The position numbers were made by a program, and so were the translations under genes. Source: Prosopocoilus inquinatus (Eukaryota > Arthropoda > Insecta > Coleoptera > Lucanidae). Taken from it: DNA of 64,000 bases. The DNA is taken from assembly GCA_036172665.1 (NCBI GenBank), contig JAYKNF010000014.1, positions 3,027,001 to 3,091,000 of the forward strand, given 5' to 3'. This document shows, piece by piece, positions 1 to 13,960 of the stretch (position 1 is the first letter of the stretch; the number at the start of each line of letters is the position of its first letter). The notes under the pieces were generated by a model. That model saw nothing but the letters and a program-made list of their open reading frames with translations. It was not told the DNA's origin and searched no databases.

Positions 1-606
1 GAGTCTGTCCAAACGTCAAATAACATGATAGATGAGTAAGGATCGATTAGATACATTACAGGAACAACGCTAATATGTGTTGTTTCGTTTAAAACTATTT
101 CCAGCTCCTGCTGCGTCCCAAAACTTTGTATCTCATATCAGACACACTGGAGTCCATCCAAACGTCAAATAACATGTTAGATAAGTAAGGATCGTTTAGA
201 TACATCACAGAAACAACGCTAATACGTGTTGTTTCGTTTAAAACTATTTCCAGCTCCTGCTGCGTCCAAAAACTTTGTATCTCACATCAGACTTACTGGA
301 GTGTATCCAAACGTTAAATAACATGTTAGATAAGGAAGGATCGTTTAGATACATCACAGGAACAACGCTAATAGGTGTTGTTTCGTTCAAAACTATTTCC
401 AGCTTCTGCTGCGTCCGAAATCTTTGTATCTCTCATCCTAGTTACTGGAGTCCATCCAAACGTCAAATAACATGATAGATGAGTAAGGATCGATTAGATA
501 CATTACAGGAACAACGCTAATATGTGTTGTTTCGTTTAAAACTATTTCCAGCTGCTGCTGCGTCCGAAAACGTCGTATCTCACATCAGAGTTACTGGAGT
601 CCATCC
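1..606 (+). repeat. block repeated at 13262-13867 and partly at 15348-15953
   Basis: Four units matching 13262-13867 at a displacement of 13,261 bp (exactly 89 units), with few differences (for example tctcatatca here against tctcacatca, and acagaaac against acaggaac). The same block recurs 14 units later at 15348. It contains the stop-loss unit ggaagg at about 332-337, which gives a spurious 66-codon reading frame (275-475). Confidence 0.85.
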
Positions 607-2395
607 AAACGTCAAATAACATGATAGATGAGTAAGGATCGATTAGATACATTACAGGAACAACGCTAATACGTGTTGTTTCGTTTAAAACTATTTCCAG
701 CTCCTGCTGCGTCCAAAAACTTTGTATCTCACATCAGACTTACTGGAGTCCATCCAAACGTCAAATAACATGTTAGATAAGTAAGGATCGTTTAGATACA
801 TCACAGGAACAACGCTAATACGTGTTGTTTCGTTCAAAACTATTTCCAGCTTCTACTGCGTCCGAGAACTTTGTATCTCCCATCAGAGTTACTGGAGTCC
901 GTCCAAACGTCAAATAACATGATAGATGAGTAAGGATCGATTAGATACATCACAGGAACAACGCTAATACGTGTTGTTTCGTTTAAAACTATTTCCAGCT
1001 TCTGCTGCGTCCGAGATCTTCGTATCTCACGTCAGGGTTACTGGAGTACATCCAAACGTCAAATAACATGATGGATAAGTAAGGATCGATTAGATACATC
1101 ACAGGAACAACGCTAATGCGTGTTGTTTCGTTTAAAACTATTTCTAGCTTCAGCTGCGTCCGAGAACTTCGTATCTCACATCTAAGTTACTGGAGTCCAT
1201 CGTAACACCAAATAACATGATAGATGAATAAGGATCGATTAGATACATCACAGGAACAACGCTAATGCGTGTTGTTTCGTTTAAAACTATTTCCAGCTTC
1301 TGCTGCGTCCGAAAACGTCGTATCTCACATCAGAGTTACTGGAGCCCATCGAAACGTCAAATAACATGATAGATAAGTAAGGATCGATTAGATACAGCAC
1401 AGGAACAACGCTTAAACGTGTTGTTTCGTTTAAAACCATTTCCAGCTTCTGCTGCGTCCGAAAACGTCGTATCTCACATCAGAGTTACTGGAGCCCATCG
1501 AAACGTCAAATAACATGATAGATAAGTAAGGATCGATTAGATACAGCACAGGAACAACGCTAAAACGTGTTGTTTCGTTTACAACTATTTCCAGCTCCTG
1601 CTGCGTCCGAAAACTTCGTATCTCACATCTAAGTTACTGGAGTCCATCGAAACGCCAAATAACATGATAGATGAGTAAGGATCGATTAGATACTTCACAG
1701 GAACAACGCTAATGCGTGTTGTTTCGTTTAAAACTATTTCCAGCTTCTGCTGCGTCCGAGAACTTCGTATCTCACGTCAGGGTTACTGGAGTCCTTCCAA
1801 ACGTCAAATAACATAGTAGCTAAGTAAGGATCGATTAGATACAGCACAGGAACAACGCTAAAACGTGTTGTTTCGTTTACAACTATTTCCAGCTCCTGCT
1901 GCGTCCGAAAACTTCGTATCTCACATCAGAGTTACTGGAGCCCATCGAAACGTCAAATAACATGATAGATAAGTAAGGATCGATTAGATACATCACAGGA
2001 ACAACGCTAAAACGTGTTGTTTCGTTTACAACTATTTCCAGCTCCTGCTGCTTACGAAAACTTCGTATCTCACATCTAAGTTACTGGAGTCCATCGAAAC
2101 GCCAAATAACATGATAGATGAGTAAGGATCGATTAGATACTTCACAGGAACAACGCTAATGCGTGTTGTTTCGTTTAAAACTATTTCCAGCTCCTGCTGC
2201 GTCCAAAAACTTTGTATCTCACATCAGACTTACTGGAGTCCATCCAAACGTCAAATAACATGTTAGATAAGGAAGGATCGTTTAGATACATCACAGGAAC
2301 AACGCTAATACGTGTTGTTTCGTTCAAAACTATTTCCAGCTTCTACTGCGTCCGAGAACTTTGTATCTCCCATCAGAGTTACTGGAGTCCGTCCA
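607..2395 (+). repeat. mixed satellite units, including a tttacaac variant cluster
   Basis: Twelve units with no long exact copy noticed elsewhere. Between about 1334 and 2100, units with gcccatcg, gctaaaacg or gcttaaacg and tttacaac alternate (tttacaac near 1579, 1877 and 2027). This variant is otherwise rare (near 37910, 40590 and 42830). Another stop-loss unit (ggaagg, about 2269-2274) creates a 66-codon frame at 2212-2412. No gene or foreign sequence. Confidence 0.7.
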
Positions 2396-3430
2396 AACGT
2401 CAAATAACATGATAGATGAGTAAGGATCGATTAGATACATCACAGGAACAACGCTAATACGTGTTGTTTCGTTTAATACTATTTCCAGCTTCTGCTGCGT
2501 CCGGAAACGTCGTATCTCACATCAGAGTTACTGGAGTCCATCGAAACGTCAAATAACATGATAGATGAGTAAGGATCGATTAGATACATCACAGGAACAA
2601 CGCTAATGCCTGTTGCTTCGTTTAAAGCTATTTCCAGCTTCTGCTGCGTCCGAGAACTTCGTATCTCACGTCAGGGTTACTGGAGTCCATCCAAACGTCA
2701 AATGACATGATAGATAAGTAAGGATCGATTAGATACAGCACAGGAACAACGCTAATACGTGTTGTTTCGTTTAAAACTATTTCCAGCTCCTGCTGCGTCC
2801 CAAAACTTTGTATCTCACATCAGACACACTGGAGTCCATCTAAACGTCAAATAACATGTTAGATAAGTAAGGATCGTTTAGATACATCACAGGAACAACG
2901 CTAATAGGTGGTGTATCGTTCAAAAGTATTTCCAGCTTCTGCTGCGTCCGAAATCTTTGTATCTCTCATCAGAGTTACTGGAGTCCACCCAAACGTCAAA
3001 TAACATGATAGATGAGTAAGGATCGATTAGATACATCACAGGAACAACGCTAATACGTGTTGTTTCGTTTAAAACTATTTCCAGCTCCTGCTGCGTCCCA
3101 AAACTTTGTATCTCACATCAGACACACTGGAGTCCATCTAAACGTCAAATAACATGTTAGATAAGTAAGGATCGTTTAGATACATCACAGGAACAACGCT
3201 AATAGGTGGTGTATCGTTCAAAAGTATTTCCAGCTTCTGCTGCGTCCGAAATCTTTGTATCTCTCATCAGAGTTACTGGAGTCCACCCAAACGTCAAATA
3301 ACATGATAGATAAGTAAGGATCGATTAGATACAGCACAGGAACAACGCTAATACGTGTTGTTTCGTTTAAAACTATTTCCAGCTCCTGCTGCGTCCAAAA
3401 ACTTTGTATCTCACATCAGAGTTACTGGAG
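2396..3430 (+). repeat. nested 20-unit repeat (also 5376-6410)
   Basis: Displacement 2980 bp (20 x 149). Both copies have aatgcctgttgcttcg (2606 and 5586) followed by two S2-like units with aataggtggtgtatcg. Differences seen: taaagc/taaaac, aatgac/aataac, tccatct/taaatct and tttgtatc/ttcgtatc. It overlaps the start of the 34-unit block. Confidence 0.8.
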
Positions 3431-6400
3431 TCCATCCAAACGTCAAATAACATGATAGATGAGTAAGGATCGATTAGATACATCACAGGAACAACGCTAA
3501 TACGTGTTGTTTCGTTTAAAACTATTTCCAGCTTCTGCTGCGTCCGAAAACTTCGTATCTCACATCAGAGTTACTGGAGTCCATCGAAACGTCAAATAAC
3601 ATGATAGATAAGTAAGTATCGATTAGATACAGCACAGGAACAACGCTAATACGTGTTGTTTCGTTTAAAACTATTTCCAGCTTCTGCTGCGTCCGAAAAC
3701 TTCGTATCTCACATCAGAGTTACTGGAGTCCATCGAAACGTCAAATAACATGATAGGTAAGTAATTATCGATTAGATACAGCACAGGAACAACGCTAATA
3801 CGTGTTGTTTCGTTTAAAACTATTTCCAGCTCCTGCTGCGTCCAAAAACTTTGTATCTCACATCAGACTTGCTGGAGTCCATCCAAACGTCAAATAACAT
3901 GATAGATGAGTAAGGATCGATTAGATACATCACAGGAACAACGCTAATATGTGTTGTTTCGTTTCAAACTATTTCCAGCTGCTGCTGCGTCCGAAAATTT
4001 CGTATCTCACATTAGAGTTACTGGAGTCCATCGAAACGTCAAATAACATAGTAGCTAAGTAAGGATCGATTAGATACATCACAGGAACAACGCTAATACG
4101 TGTTGTTTCGTTCAAAACTATTTCCAGCTTCTGCTGCGTCCAAAAACTTTGTATCTCACATCAGAGTTACTGGAGTCCATCCAAAAGTCAAATAATATGA
4201 TAGATGAGTAAGGATCGATTAGATACATCACAGGAACAACGCTAATACGTGTTGTTTCGTTTAAAACTATTTCCAGCTTCGGCTGCGTCCGAGAACTTCG
4301 TATCTCAAGTCAGGGTTACTGGAGTCCATCCAAACGTCAAATAACATGATAGATAAGTAAGGATCGATTAGATACATCACAGGAACAACGCTAATGCATG
4401 TTGTTTCGTTTAAAACTATTTCTAGCTTCAGCTGCGTCCGAGAACTTCGTATCTCACATCTAAGTTACTGGAGTCCATCGTAACGCCAAATAACATGATA
4501 GATGAGTAAGGATCGATTAGATACATCACAGGAACAACGCTAATGCGTGTTGTTTCGTTTAAAACTATTTCCAGCTTCTGCTGCGTCCGAGAACTTCGTA
4601 TCTCACGTCAGGGTTACTGGAGTCCATCCAAACGTCAAATAACATGATATATAAGTAAGGATCGATTAGATACAGCACAGGAACAACGCTAATACGTGTT
4701 CTTTCGTTTAAAACTATTTCCAGCTCCTGCTGCGTCCCAAAACTTTGTATCTCACATCAGACTCACTGGAGTCCATCCAAACGTCAAATAATATGTTAGA
4801 TAAGTAAGGATCGTTTAGATACATCACAGGAACAGCGCTAATAGGTGGTGTATCGTTCAAAACTATTTCCAGCTTCTGCTGCGTCCGAAATCTTTGTATC
4901 TCTCATCAGAGTTACTGGAGTCCACCCAAACGTCAAATAACATTATAGATGAGTAAGGATCGATTAGATACATCACAGGAACAACGCTAATACGTGTTGT
5001 TTCGTTTAAAACTATTTCCAGCTTCTGCTGCGTCCGAAAACGTCGTATCTCACATCAGAGTTACTGGAGTCCATCCAAACGTCAAATAACATGATAGATA
5101 AGTAAGGATCGATTAGATACAGCACAGGGACAACGCTAATACGTGTTGTTTCGTTTAAAACTATTTCCAGCTCCTGCTGCGTCCAAAAACTTTGTATCTC
5201 ACATCAGACTTACTGGAGTGTATCCAAACGTTAAATAACATGTTAGATAAGTAAGGATCGTTTAGATACATCACAGGAACAACGCTAATAGGTGTTGTTT
5301 CGTTCAAAACTATTTCCAGCTTCTGCTGCGTATGAAATCTTTGTATCTCTCATCCTAGTTACTGGAGTACATCCAAACGTCAAATAACATGATAGATGAG
5401 TAAGGATCGATTAGATACATCACAGGAACAACGCTAATACGTGTTGTTTCGTTTAATACTATTTCCAGCTTCTGCTGCGTCCGGAAACGTCGTATCTCAC
5501 ATCAGAGTTACTGGAGTCCATCGAAACGTCAAATAACATGATAGATGAGTAAGGATCGATTAGATACATCACAGGAACAACGCTAATGCCTGTTGCTTCG
5601 TTTAAAACTATTTCCAGCTTCTGCTGCGTCCGAGAACTTCGTATCTCACGTCAGGGTTACTGGAGTCCATCCAAACGTCAAATAACATGATAGATAAGTA
5701 AGGATCGATTAGATACAGCACAGGAACAACGCTAATACGTGTTGTTTCGTTTAAAACTATTTCCAGCTCCTGCTGCGTCCCAAAACTTTGTATCTCACAT
5801 CAGACACACTGGAGTCCATCTAAACGTCAAATAACATGTTAGATAAGTAAGGATCGTTTAGATACATCACAGGAACAACGCTAATAGGTGGTGTATCGTT
5901 CAAAAGTATTTCCAGCTTCTGCTGCGTCCGAAATCTTTGTATCTCTCATCAGAGTTACTGGAGTCCACCCAAACGTCAAATAACATGATAGATGAGTAAG
6001 GATCGATTAGATACATCACAGGAACAACGCTAATACGTGTTGTTTCGTTTAAAACTATTTCCAGCTCCTGCTGCGTCCCAAAACTTTGTATCTCACATCA
6101 GACACACTGGAGTAAATCTAAACGTCAAATAACATGTTAGATAAGTAAGGATCGTTTAGATACATCACAGGAACAACGCTAATAGGTGGTGTATCGTTCA
6201 AAAGTATTTCCAGCTTCTGCTGCGTCCGAAATCTTTGTATCTCTCATCAGAGTTACTGGAGTCCACCCAAACGTCAAATAACATGATAGATAAGTAAGGA
6301 TCGATTAGATACAGCACAGGAACAACGCTAATACGTGTTGTTTCGTTTAAAACTATTTCCAGCTCCTGCTGCGTCCAAAAACTTCGTATCTCACATCAGA

Positions 6401-6972
6401 GTTACTGGAGTCTGTCCAAACGTTAAATAACATGATAGATGAGTAAGGATCGATTAGATACATTACAGGAACAACGCTAATATGTGTTGTTTCGTTTAAA
6501 ACTATTTCCAGCTGCTGCTGCGTCCGAAAACATCGTATCTCACATCAGAGTTACTGGAGTCCATCGAAATGTCAAATAACATGATAGATAAGTAAGGATC
6601 GATTAGATACAGCACAGGAACAAAGCTAATGCGTGTTGTTTCGTTTAAAACTATTTCTAGCTTCAGCTGGGTCCGAGAACTTCGTATCTCACATCTAAGT
6701 TACTGGAGTTCATCGAAACGCCAAATAACATGATAGATGAGTAAGGATCGATTAGATATATCACAGGAACAACGCCAATGCGTGTTGTTTCGTTTAAAAC
6801 TATTTCCAGCTTCTGCTGCGTCCGAAAATTTCGTATCTCACATTAGAGTTACTGGAGTCCATCGAAACGTCAAATAACATAGTAGCTAAGTAAGGATCGA
6901 TTAGATACATCACAGGAACAACGCTAATGCGTGTTGTTTCGTTCAAAACTATTTCCAGCTTCTGCTGCGTCC
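2740..6972 (+). repeat. 34-unit higher-order duplication, copy 1
   Basis: Matches 7806-12038 at a displacement of 5066 bp (34 x 149). Rare markers line up exactly: tccatctaaacg 2836/7902, the aataatatg unit 4790/9856, gcgtatgaaatc near 5328/10394, aatgcctgttgcttcg 5586/10652 and gagtaaatctaaacg 6112/11178. By eye I found only one two-base difference (ctgctgcgtcc near 2940 against ctgctatgtcc near 8006). The block ends at tgcgtccaaaa here and tgcgtccgaaa in the second copy. Confidence 0.9.
3990..5022 (+). repeat. nested 19-unit repeat (also 6821-7853 and 9056-10088)
   Basis: Displacement 2831 bp (19 x 149) to 6821-7853 and 5066 bp to 9056-10088. The marker ccaaaagtcaaataatatg is at 4181, 7012 and 9247. 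One difference was noticed (aatacgtg near 4098 against aatgcgtg near 6929). This gives three near-identical 1.03 kb copies within 6 kb. Confidence 0.85.
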
Positions 6973-7805
6973 AAAAACTTTGTATCTCACATCAGAGTTA
7001 CTGGAGTCCATCCAAAAGTCAAATAATATGATAGATGAGTAAGGATCGATTAGATACATCACAGGAACAACGCTAATACGTGTTGTTTCGTTTAAAACTA
7101 TTTCCAGCTTCGGCTGCGTCCGAGAACTTCGTATCTCAAGTCAGGGTTACTGGAGTCCATCCAAACGTCAAATAACATGATAGATAAGTAAGGATCGATT
7201 AGATACATCACAGGAACAACGCTAATGCATGTTGTTTCGTTTAAAACTATTTCTAGCTTCAGCTGCGTCCGAGAACTTCGTATCTCACATCTAAGTTACT
7301 GGAGTCCATCGTAACGCCAAATAACATGATAGATGAGTAAGGATCGATTAGATACATCACAGGAACAACGCTAATGCGTGTTGTTTCGTTTAAAACTATT
7401 TCCAGCTTCTGCTGCGTCCGAGAACTTCGTATCTCACGTCAGGGTTACTGGAGTCCATCCAAACGTCAAATAACATGATATATAAGTAAGGATCGATTAG
7501 ATACAGCACAGGAACAACGCTAATACGTGTTCTTTCGTTTAAAACTATTTCCAGCTCCTGCTGCGTCCCAAAACTTTGTATCTCACATCAGACTCACTGG
7601 AGTCCATCCAAACGTCAAATAATATGTTAGATAAGTAAGGATCGTTTAGATACATCACAGGAACAGCGCTAATAGGTGGTGTATCGTTCAAAACTATTTC
7701 CAGCTTCTGCTGCGTCCGAAATCTTTGTATCTCTCATCAGAGTTACTGGAGTCCACCCAAACGTCAAATAACATTATAGATGAGTAAGGATCGATTAGAT
7801 ACATC

Positions 7806-10800
7806 ACAGGAACAACGCTAATACGTGTTGTTTCGTTTAAAACTATTTCCAGCTCCTGCTGCGTCCCAAAACTTTGTATCTCACATCAGACACACTGGAG
7901 TCCATCTAAACGTCAAATAACATGTTAGATAAGTAAGGATCGTTTAGATACATCACAGGAACAACGCTAATAGGTGGTGTATCGTTCAAAAGTATTTCCA
8001 GCTTCTGCTATGTCCGAAATCTTTGTATCTCTCATCAGAGTTACTGGAGTCCACCCAAACGTCAAATAACATGATAGATGAGTAAGGATCGATTAGATAC
8101 ATCACAGGAACAACGCTAATACGTGTTGTTTCGTTTAAAACTATTTCCAGCTCCTGCTGCGTCCCAAAACTTTGTATCTCACATCAGACACACTGGAGTC
8201 CATCTAAACGTCAAATAACATGTTAGATAAGTAAGGATCGTTTAGATACATCACAGGAACAACGCTAATAGGTGGTGTATCGTTCAAAAGTATTTCCAGC
8301 TTCTGCTGCGTCCGAAATCTTTGTATCTCTCATCAGAGTTACTGGAGTCCACCCAAACGTCAAATAACATGATAGATAAGTAAGGATCGATTAGATACAG
8401 CACAGGAACAACGCTAATACGTGTTGTTTCGTTTAAAACTATTTCCAGCTCCTGCTGCGTCCAAAAACTTTGTATCTCACATCAGAGTTACTGGAGTCCA
8501 TCCAAACGTCAAATAACATGATAGATGAGTAAGGATCGATTAGATACATCACAGGAACAACGCTAATACGTGTTGTTTCGTTTAAAACTATTTCCAGCTT
8601 CTGCTGCGTCCGAAAACTTCGTATCTCACATCAGAGTTACTGGAGTCCATCGAAACGTCAAATAACATGATAGATAAGTAAGTATCGATTAGATACAGCA
8701 CAGGAACAACGCTAATACGTGTTGTTTCGTTTAAAACTATTTCCAGCTTCTGCTGCGTCCGAAAACTTCGTATCTCACATCAGAGTTACTGGAGTCCATC
8801 GAAACGTCAAATAACATGATAGGTAAGTAATTATCGATTAGATACAGCACAGGAACAACGCTAATACGTGTTGTTTCGTTTAAAACTATTTCCAGCTCCT
8901 GCTGCGTCCAAAAACTTTGTATCTCACATCAGACTTGCTGGAGTCCATCCAAACGTCAAATAACATGATAGATGAGTAAGGATCGATTAGATACATCACA
9001 GGAACAACGCTAATATGTGTTGTTTCGTTTCAAACTATTTCCAGCTGCTGCTGCGTCCGAAAATTTCGTATCTCACATTAGAGTTACTGGAGTCCATCGA
9101 AACGTCAAATAACATAGTAGCTAAGTAAGGATCGATTAGATACATCACAGGAACAACGCTAATACGTGTTGTTTCGTTCAAAACTATTTCCAGCTTCTGC
9201 TGCGTCCAAAAACTTTGTATCTCACATCAGAGTTACTGGAGTCCATCCAAAAGTCAAATAATATGATAGATGAGTAAGGATCGATTAGATACATCACAGG
9301 AACAACGCTAATACGTGTTGTTTCGTTTAAAACTATTTCCAGCTTCGGCTGCGTCCGAGAACTTCGTATCTCAAGTCAGGGTTACTGGAGTCCATCCAAA
9401 CGTCAAATAACATGATAGATAAGTAAGGATCGATTAGATACATCACAGGAACAACGCTAATGCATGTTGTTTCGTTTAAAACTATTTCTAGCTTCAGCTG
9501 CGTCCGAGAACTTCGTATCTCACATCTAAGTTACTGGAGTCCATCGTAACGCCAAATAACATGATAGATGAGTAAGGATCGATTAGATACATCACAGGAA
9601 CAACGCTAATGCGTGTTGTTTCGTTTAAAACTATTTCCAGCTTCTGCTGCGTCCGAGAACTTCGTATCTCACGTCAGGGTTACTGGAGTCCATCCAAACG
9701 TCAAATAACATGATATATAAGTAAGGATCGATTAGATACAGCACAGGAACAACGCTAATACGTGTTCTTTCGTTTAAAACTATTTCCAGCTCCTGCTGCG
9801 TCCCAAAACTTTGTATCTCACATCAGACTCACTGGAGTCCATCCAAACGTCAAATAATATGTTAGATAAGTAAGGATCGTTTAGATACATCACAGGAACA
9901 GCGCTAATAGGTGGTGTATCGTTCAAAACTATTTCCAGCTTCTGCTGCGTCCGAAATCTTTGTATCTCTCATCAGAGTTACTGGAGTCCACCCAAACGTC
10001 AAATAACATTATAGATGAGTAAGGATCGATTAGATACATCACAGGAACAACGCTAATACGTGTTGTTTCGTTTAAAACTATTTCCAGCTTCTGCTGCGTC
10101 CGAAAACGTCGTATCTCACATCAGAGTTACTGGAGTCCATCCAAACGTCAAATAACATGATAGATAAGTAAGGATCGATTAGATACAGCACAGGGACAAC
10201 GCTAATACGTGTTGTTTCGTTTAAAACTATTTCCAGCTCCTGCTGCGTCCAAAAACTTTGTATCTCACATCAGACTTACTGGAGTGTATCCAAACGTTAA
10301 ATAACATGTTAGATAAGTAAGGATCGTTTAGATACATCACAGGAACAACGCTAATAGGTGTTGTTTCGTTCAAAACTATTTCCAGCTTCTGCTGCGTATG
10401 AAATCTTTGTATCTCTCATCCTAGTTACTGGAGTACATCCAAACGTCAAATAACATGATAGATGAGTAAGGATCGATTAGATACATCACAGGAACAACGC
10501 TAATACGTGTTGTTTCGTTTAATACTATTTCCAGCTTCTGCTGCGTCCGGAAACGTCGTATCTCACATCAGAGTTACTGGAGTCCATCGAAACGTCAAAT
10601 AACATGATAGATGAGTAAGGATCGATTAGATACATCACAGGAACAACGCTAATGCCTGTTGCTTCGTTTAAAACTATTTCCAGCTTCTGCTGCGTCCGAG
10701 AACTTCGTATCTCACGTCAGGGTTACTGGAGTCCATCCAAACGTCAAATAACATGATAGATAAGTAAGGATCGATTAGATACAGCACAGGAACAACGCTA

Positions 10801-12038
10801 ATACGTGTTGTTTCGTTTAAAACTATTTCCAGCTCCTGCTGCGTCCCAAAACTTTGTATCTCACATCAGACACACTGGAGTCCATCTAAACGTCAAATAA
10901 CATGTTAGATAAGTAAGGATCGTTTAGATACATCACAGGAACAACGCTAATAGGTGGTGTATCGTTCAAAAGTATTTCCAGCTTCTGCTGCGTCCGAAAT
11001 CTTTGTATCTCTCATCAGAGTTACTGGAGTCCACCCAAACGTCAAATAACATGATAGATGAGTAAGGATCGATTAGATACATCACAGGAACAACGCTAAT
11101 ACGTGTTGTTTCGTTTAAAACTATTTCCAGCTCCTGCTGCGTCCCAAAACTTTGTATCTCACATCAGACACACTGGAGTAAATCTAAACGTCAAATAACA
11201 TGTTAGATAAGTAAGGATCGTTTAGATACATCACAGGAACAACGCTAATAGGTGGTGTATCGTTCAAAAGTATTTCCAGCTTCTGCTGCGTCCGAAATCT
11301 TTGTATCTCTCATCAGAGTTACTGGAGTCCACCCAAACGTCAAATAACATGATAGATAAGTAAGGATCGATTAGATACAGCACAGGAACAACGCTAATAC
11401 GTGTTGTTTCGTTTAAAACTATTTCCAGCTCCTGCTGCGTCCAAAAACTTCGTATCTCACATCAGAGTTACTGGAGTCTGTCCAAACGTTAAATAACATG
11501 ATAGATGAGTAAGGATCGATTAGATACATTACAGGAACAACGCTAATATGTGTTGTTTCGTTTAAAACTATTTCCAGCTGCTGCTGCGTCCGAAAACATC
11601 GTATCTCACATCAGAGTTACTGGAGTCCATCGAAATGTCAAATAACATGATAGATAAGTAAGGATCGATTAGATACAGCACAGGAACAAAGCTAATGCGT
11701 GTTGTTTCGTTTAAAACTATTTCTAGCTTCAGCTGGGTCCGAGAACTTCGTATCTCACATCTAAGTTACTGGAGTTCATCGAAACGCCAAATAACATGAT
11801 AGATGAGTAAGGATCGATTAGATATATCACAGGAACAACGCCAATGCGTGTTGTTTCGTTTAAAACTATTTCCAGCTTCTGCTGCGTCCGAAAATTTCGT
11901 ATCTCACATTAGAGTTACTGGAGTCCATCGAAACGTCAAATAACATAGTAGCTAAGTAAGGATCGATTAGATACATCACAGGAACAACGCTAATGCGTGT
12001 TGTTTCGTTCAAAACTATTTCCAGCTTCTGCTGCGTCC
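7806..12038 (+). repeat. 34-unit higher-order duplication, copy 2
   Basis: Second copy of 2740-6972. The 834 bp between the copies (6973-7806) is a copy of 4142-4975, so the region looks like the product of at least two unequal exchanges in unit register. The left breakpoint lies within 7806-7853, where the sequence switches from the 4975-5022 context (agcttctg) to the 2740 context (agctcctg). Confidence 0.9.
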
Positions 12039-13199
12039 GAAAACGTCGAATCTCACATCAGAGTTACTGGAGCCCATCGAAACGTCAAATAACATGATAG
12101 ATAAGTAAGGATCGATTAGATACATCACAGGAACATCGCTAATGCGTGTTGTTTCGTTTAAAACTATTTCCAGCTTCTGCTGCGTCCGAAAACGTCGTAT
12201 CTCACATCAGAGTTACTGGAGTCCATCGAAACGTCAAATAACATGATAGATAAGTAAGTATCGATTAGATACAGCACAGGAACAACGCTAATACGTGTTG
12301 TTTCGTTTAAAACTATTTCCAGCTCCTGCTGCGTCCAAAAACTTTGTATCTCACATCAGACTTACTGGAGTGTATCCAAACGTTAAATAACATGTTAGAT
12401 AAGTAAGGATCGTTTAGATACATCACAGGAACAACGCTAATAGGTGTTGTTTCGTTCAAAACTATTTCCAGCTTCTGCTGCGTCCGAAATCTTTGTATCT
12501 CTCATCCTAGTTACTGGAGTCCATCCAAACGTCAAATAACATGATAGATGAGTAAGGATCGATTAGATACATCACAGGAACAACGCTAATACGTGTTGTT
12601 TCGTTTAATACTATTTCCAGCTTCTGCTGCGTCCGGAAACGTCGTATCTCACATCAGAGTTACTGGAGTCCATCGAAACGTCAAATAACATGATAGATGA
12701 GTAAGGATCGATTAGATACATCACAGGAACAACGCTAATACGTGTTGTTTCGTTTAAAACTATTTCCAGCTTCTGCTGCGTCCGAAAACGTCGTATCTCA
12801 CATCAGAGTTACTGGAGTTAATCCAAACGTCAAATATCATGATAGATAAGTAAGGATCGATTAGATACAGCACAGGAACAACGCTAATACGTGTTGTTTC
12901 GTTTAAAACTATTTCCAGCTTCTGCTGCGTCCGAAAACTTCGTATCTCACATCAGAGTTACTGGAGTCCATCGAAACGTCAAATAACATGATAGATAAGT
13001 AAGTATCGATTAGATACAGCACAGGAACAACGCTAATACGTGTTGTTTCGTTTAAAACTATTTCCAGCTCCTGCTGCGTCCAAAAACTTTGTATCTCACA
13101 TCAGACATACTGGAGTCCATCCAAACGTCAAATAACATGTTAGATAATTAAGGATCGTTTAGATACATCACAGGAACAACGCTAATACGTGTTGTTTCG
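12039..13199 (+). repeat. mixed satellite units between duplications
   Basis: About eight units, including the rare change cgaatctc (12047) in an S6-to-gcccatcg context that recurs near 13983 and 39726, and inverted near 50570, 51910, 56090, 57275 and 61446. No gene and no foreign DNA. Confidence 0.7.
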
Positions 13200-13960
13200 T
13201 TCAAAACTATTTCCAGCTTCTGCTGCGTCCGATAACTTTGTATCTCACATCAGAGTTACTGGAGTCTGTCCAAACGTCAAATAACATGATAGATGAGTAA
13301 GGATCGATTAGATACATTACAGGAACAACGCTAATATGTGTTGTTTCGTTTAAAACTATTTCCAGCTCCTGCTGCGTCCCAAAACTTTGTATCTCACATC
13401 AGACACACTGGAGTCCATCCAAACGTCAAATAACATGTTAGATAAGTAAGGATCGTTTAGATACATCACAGGAACAACGCTAATACGTGTTGTTTCGTTT
13501 AAAACTATTTCCAGCTCCTGCTGCGTCCAAAAACTTTGTATCTCACATCAGACTTACTGGAGTGTATCCAAACGTTAAATAACATGTTAGATAAGGAAGG
13601 ATCGTTTAGATACATCACAGGAACAACGCTAATAGGTGTTGTTTCGTTCAAAACTATTTCCAGCTTCTGCTGCGTCCGAAATCTTTGTATCTCTCATCCT
13701 AGTTACTGGAGTCCATCCAAACGTCAAATAACATGATAGATGAGTAAGGATCGATTAGATACATTACAGGAACAACGCTAATATGTGTTGTTTCGTTTAA
13801 AACTATTTCCAGCTGCTGCTGCGTCCGAAAACATCGTATCTCACATCAGAGTTACTGGAGTCCATCGAAATGTCAAATAACATGATAGATAAGTAAGGAT
13901 CGATTAGATACAGCACAGGAACAACGCTAATGCGTGTTGTTTCGTTCAAAACTATTTCCA
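13200..13960 (+). repeat. 14-unit repeat, copy 1
   Basis: Matches 15286-16046 at 2086 bp (14 x 149) and overlaps the block shared with 1-606. It carries the ggaagg stop-loss unit (frame 13536-13736). Upstream the copies differ (cagacatactgg and taattaagg here, cagacttactgg and taagtaagg at 15.2 kb). Confidence 0.85.

Noticed and set aside
1..1. Window starting exactly on a unit boundary as a biological edge
   Set aside because: Unit boundaries are arbitrary in a tandem array and I set the phase from this start. The sequence gives no sign of an array end here.
275..475. 66-codon open frames at 275-475, 2212-2412, 13536-13736, 15622-15822, 44353-44553 and (- strand) 56333-56533 as genes
   Set aside because: They are satellite sequence read past a single lost stop codon (agtaagg to aggaagg or agtatgg), start at TTG, lack any ribosome-binding or promoter context and have no recognisable domain.
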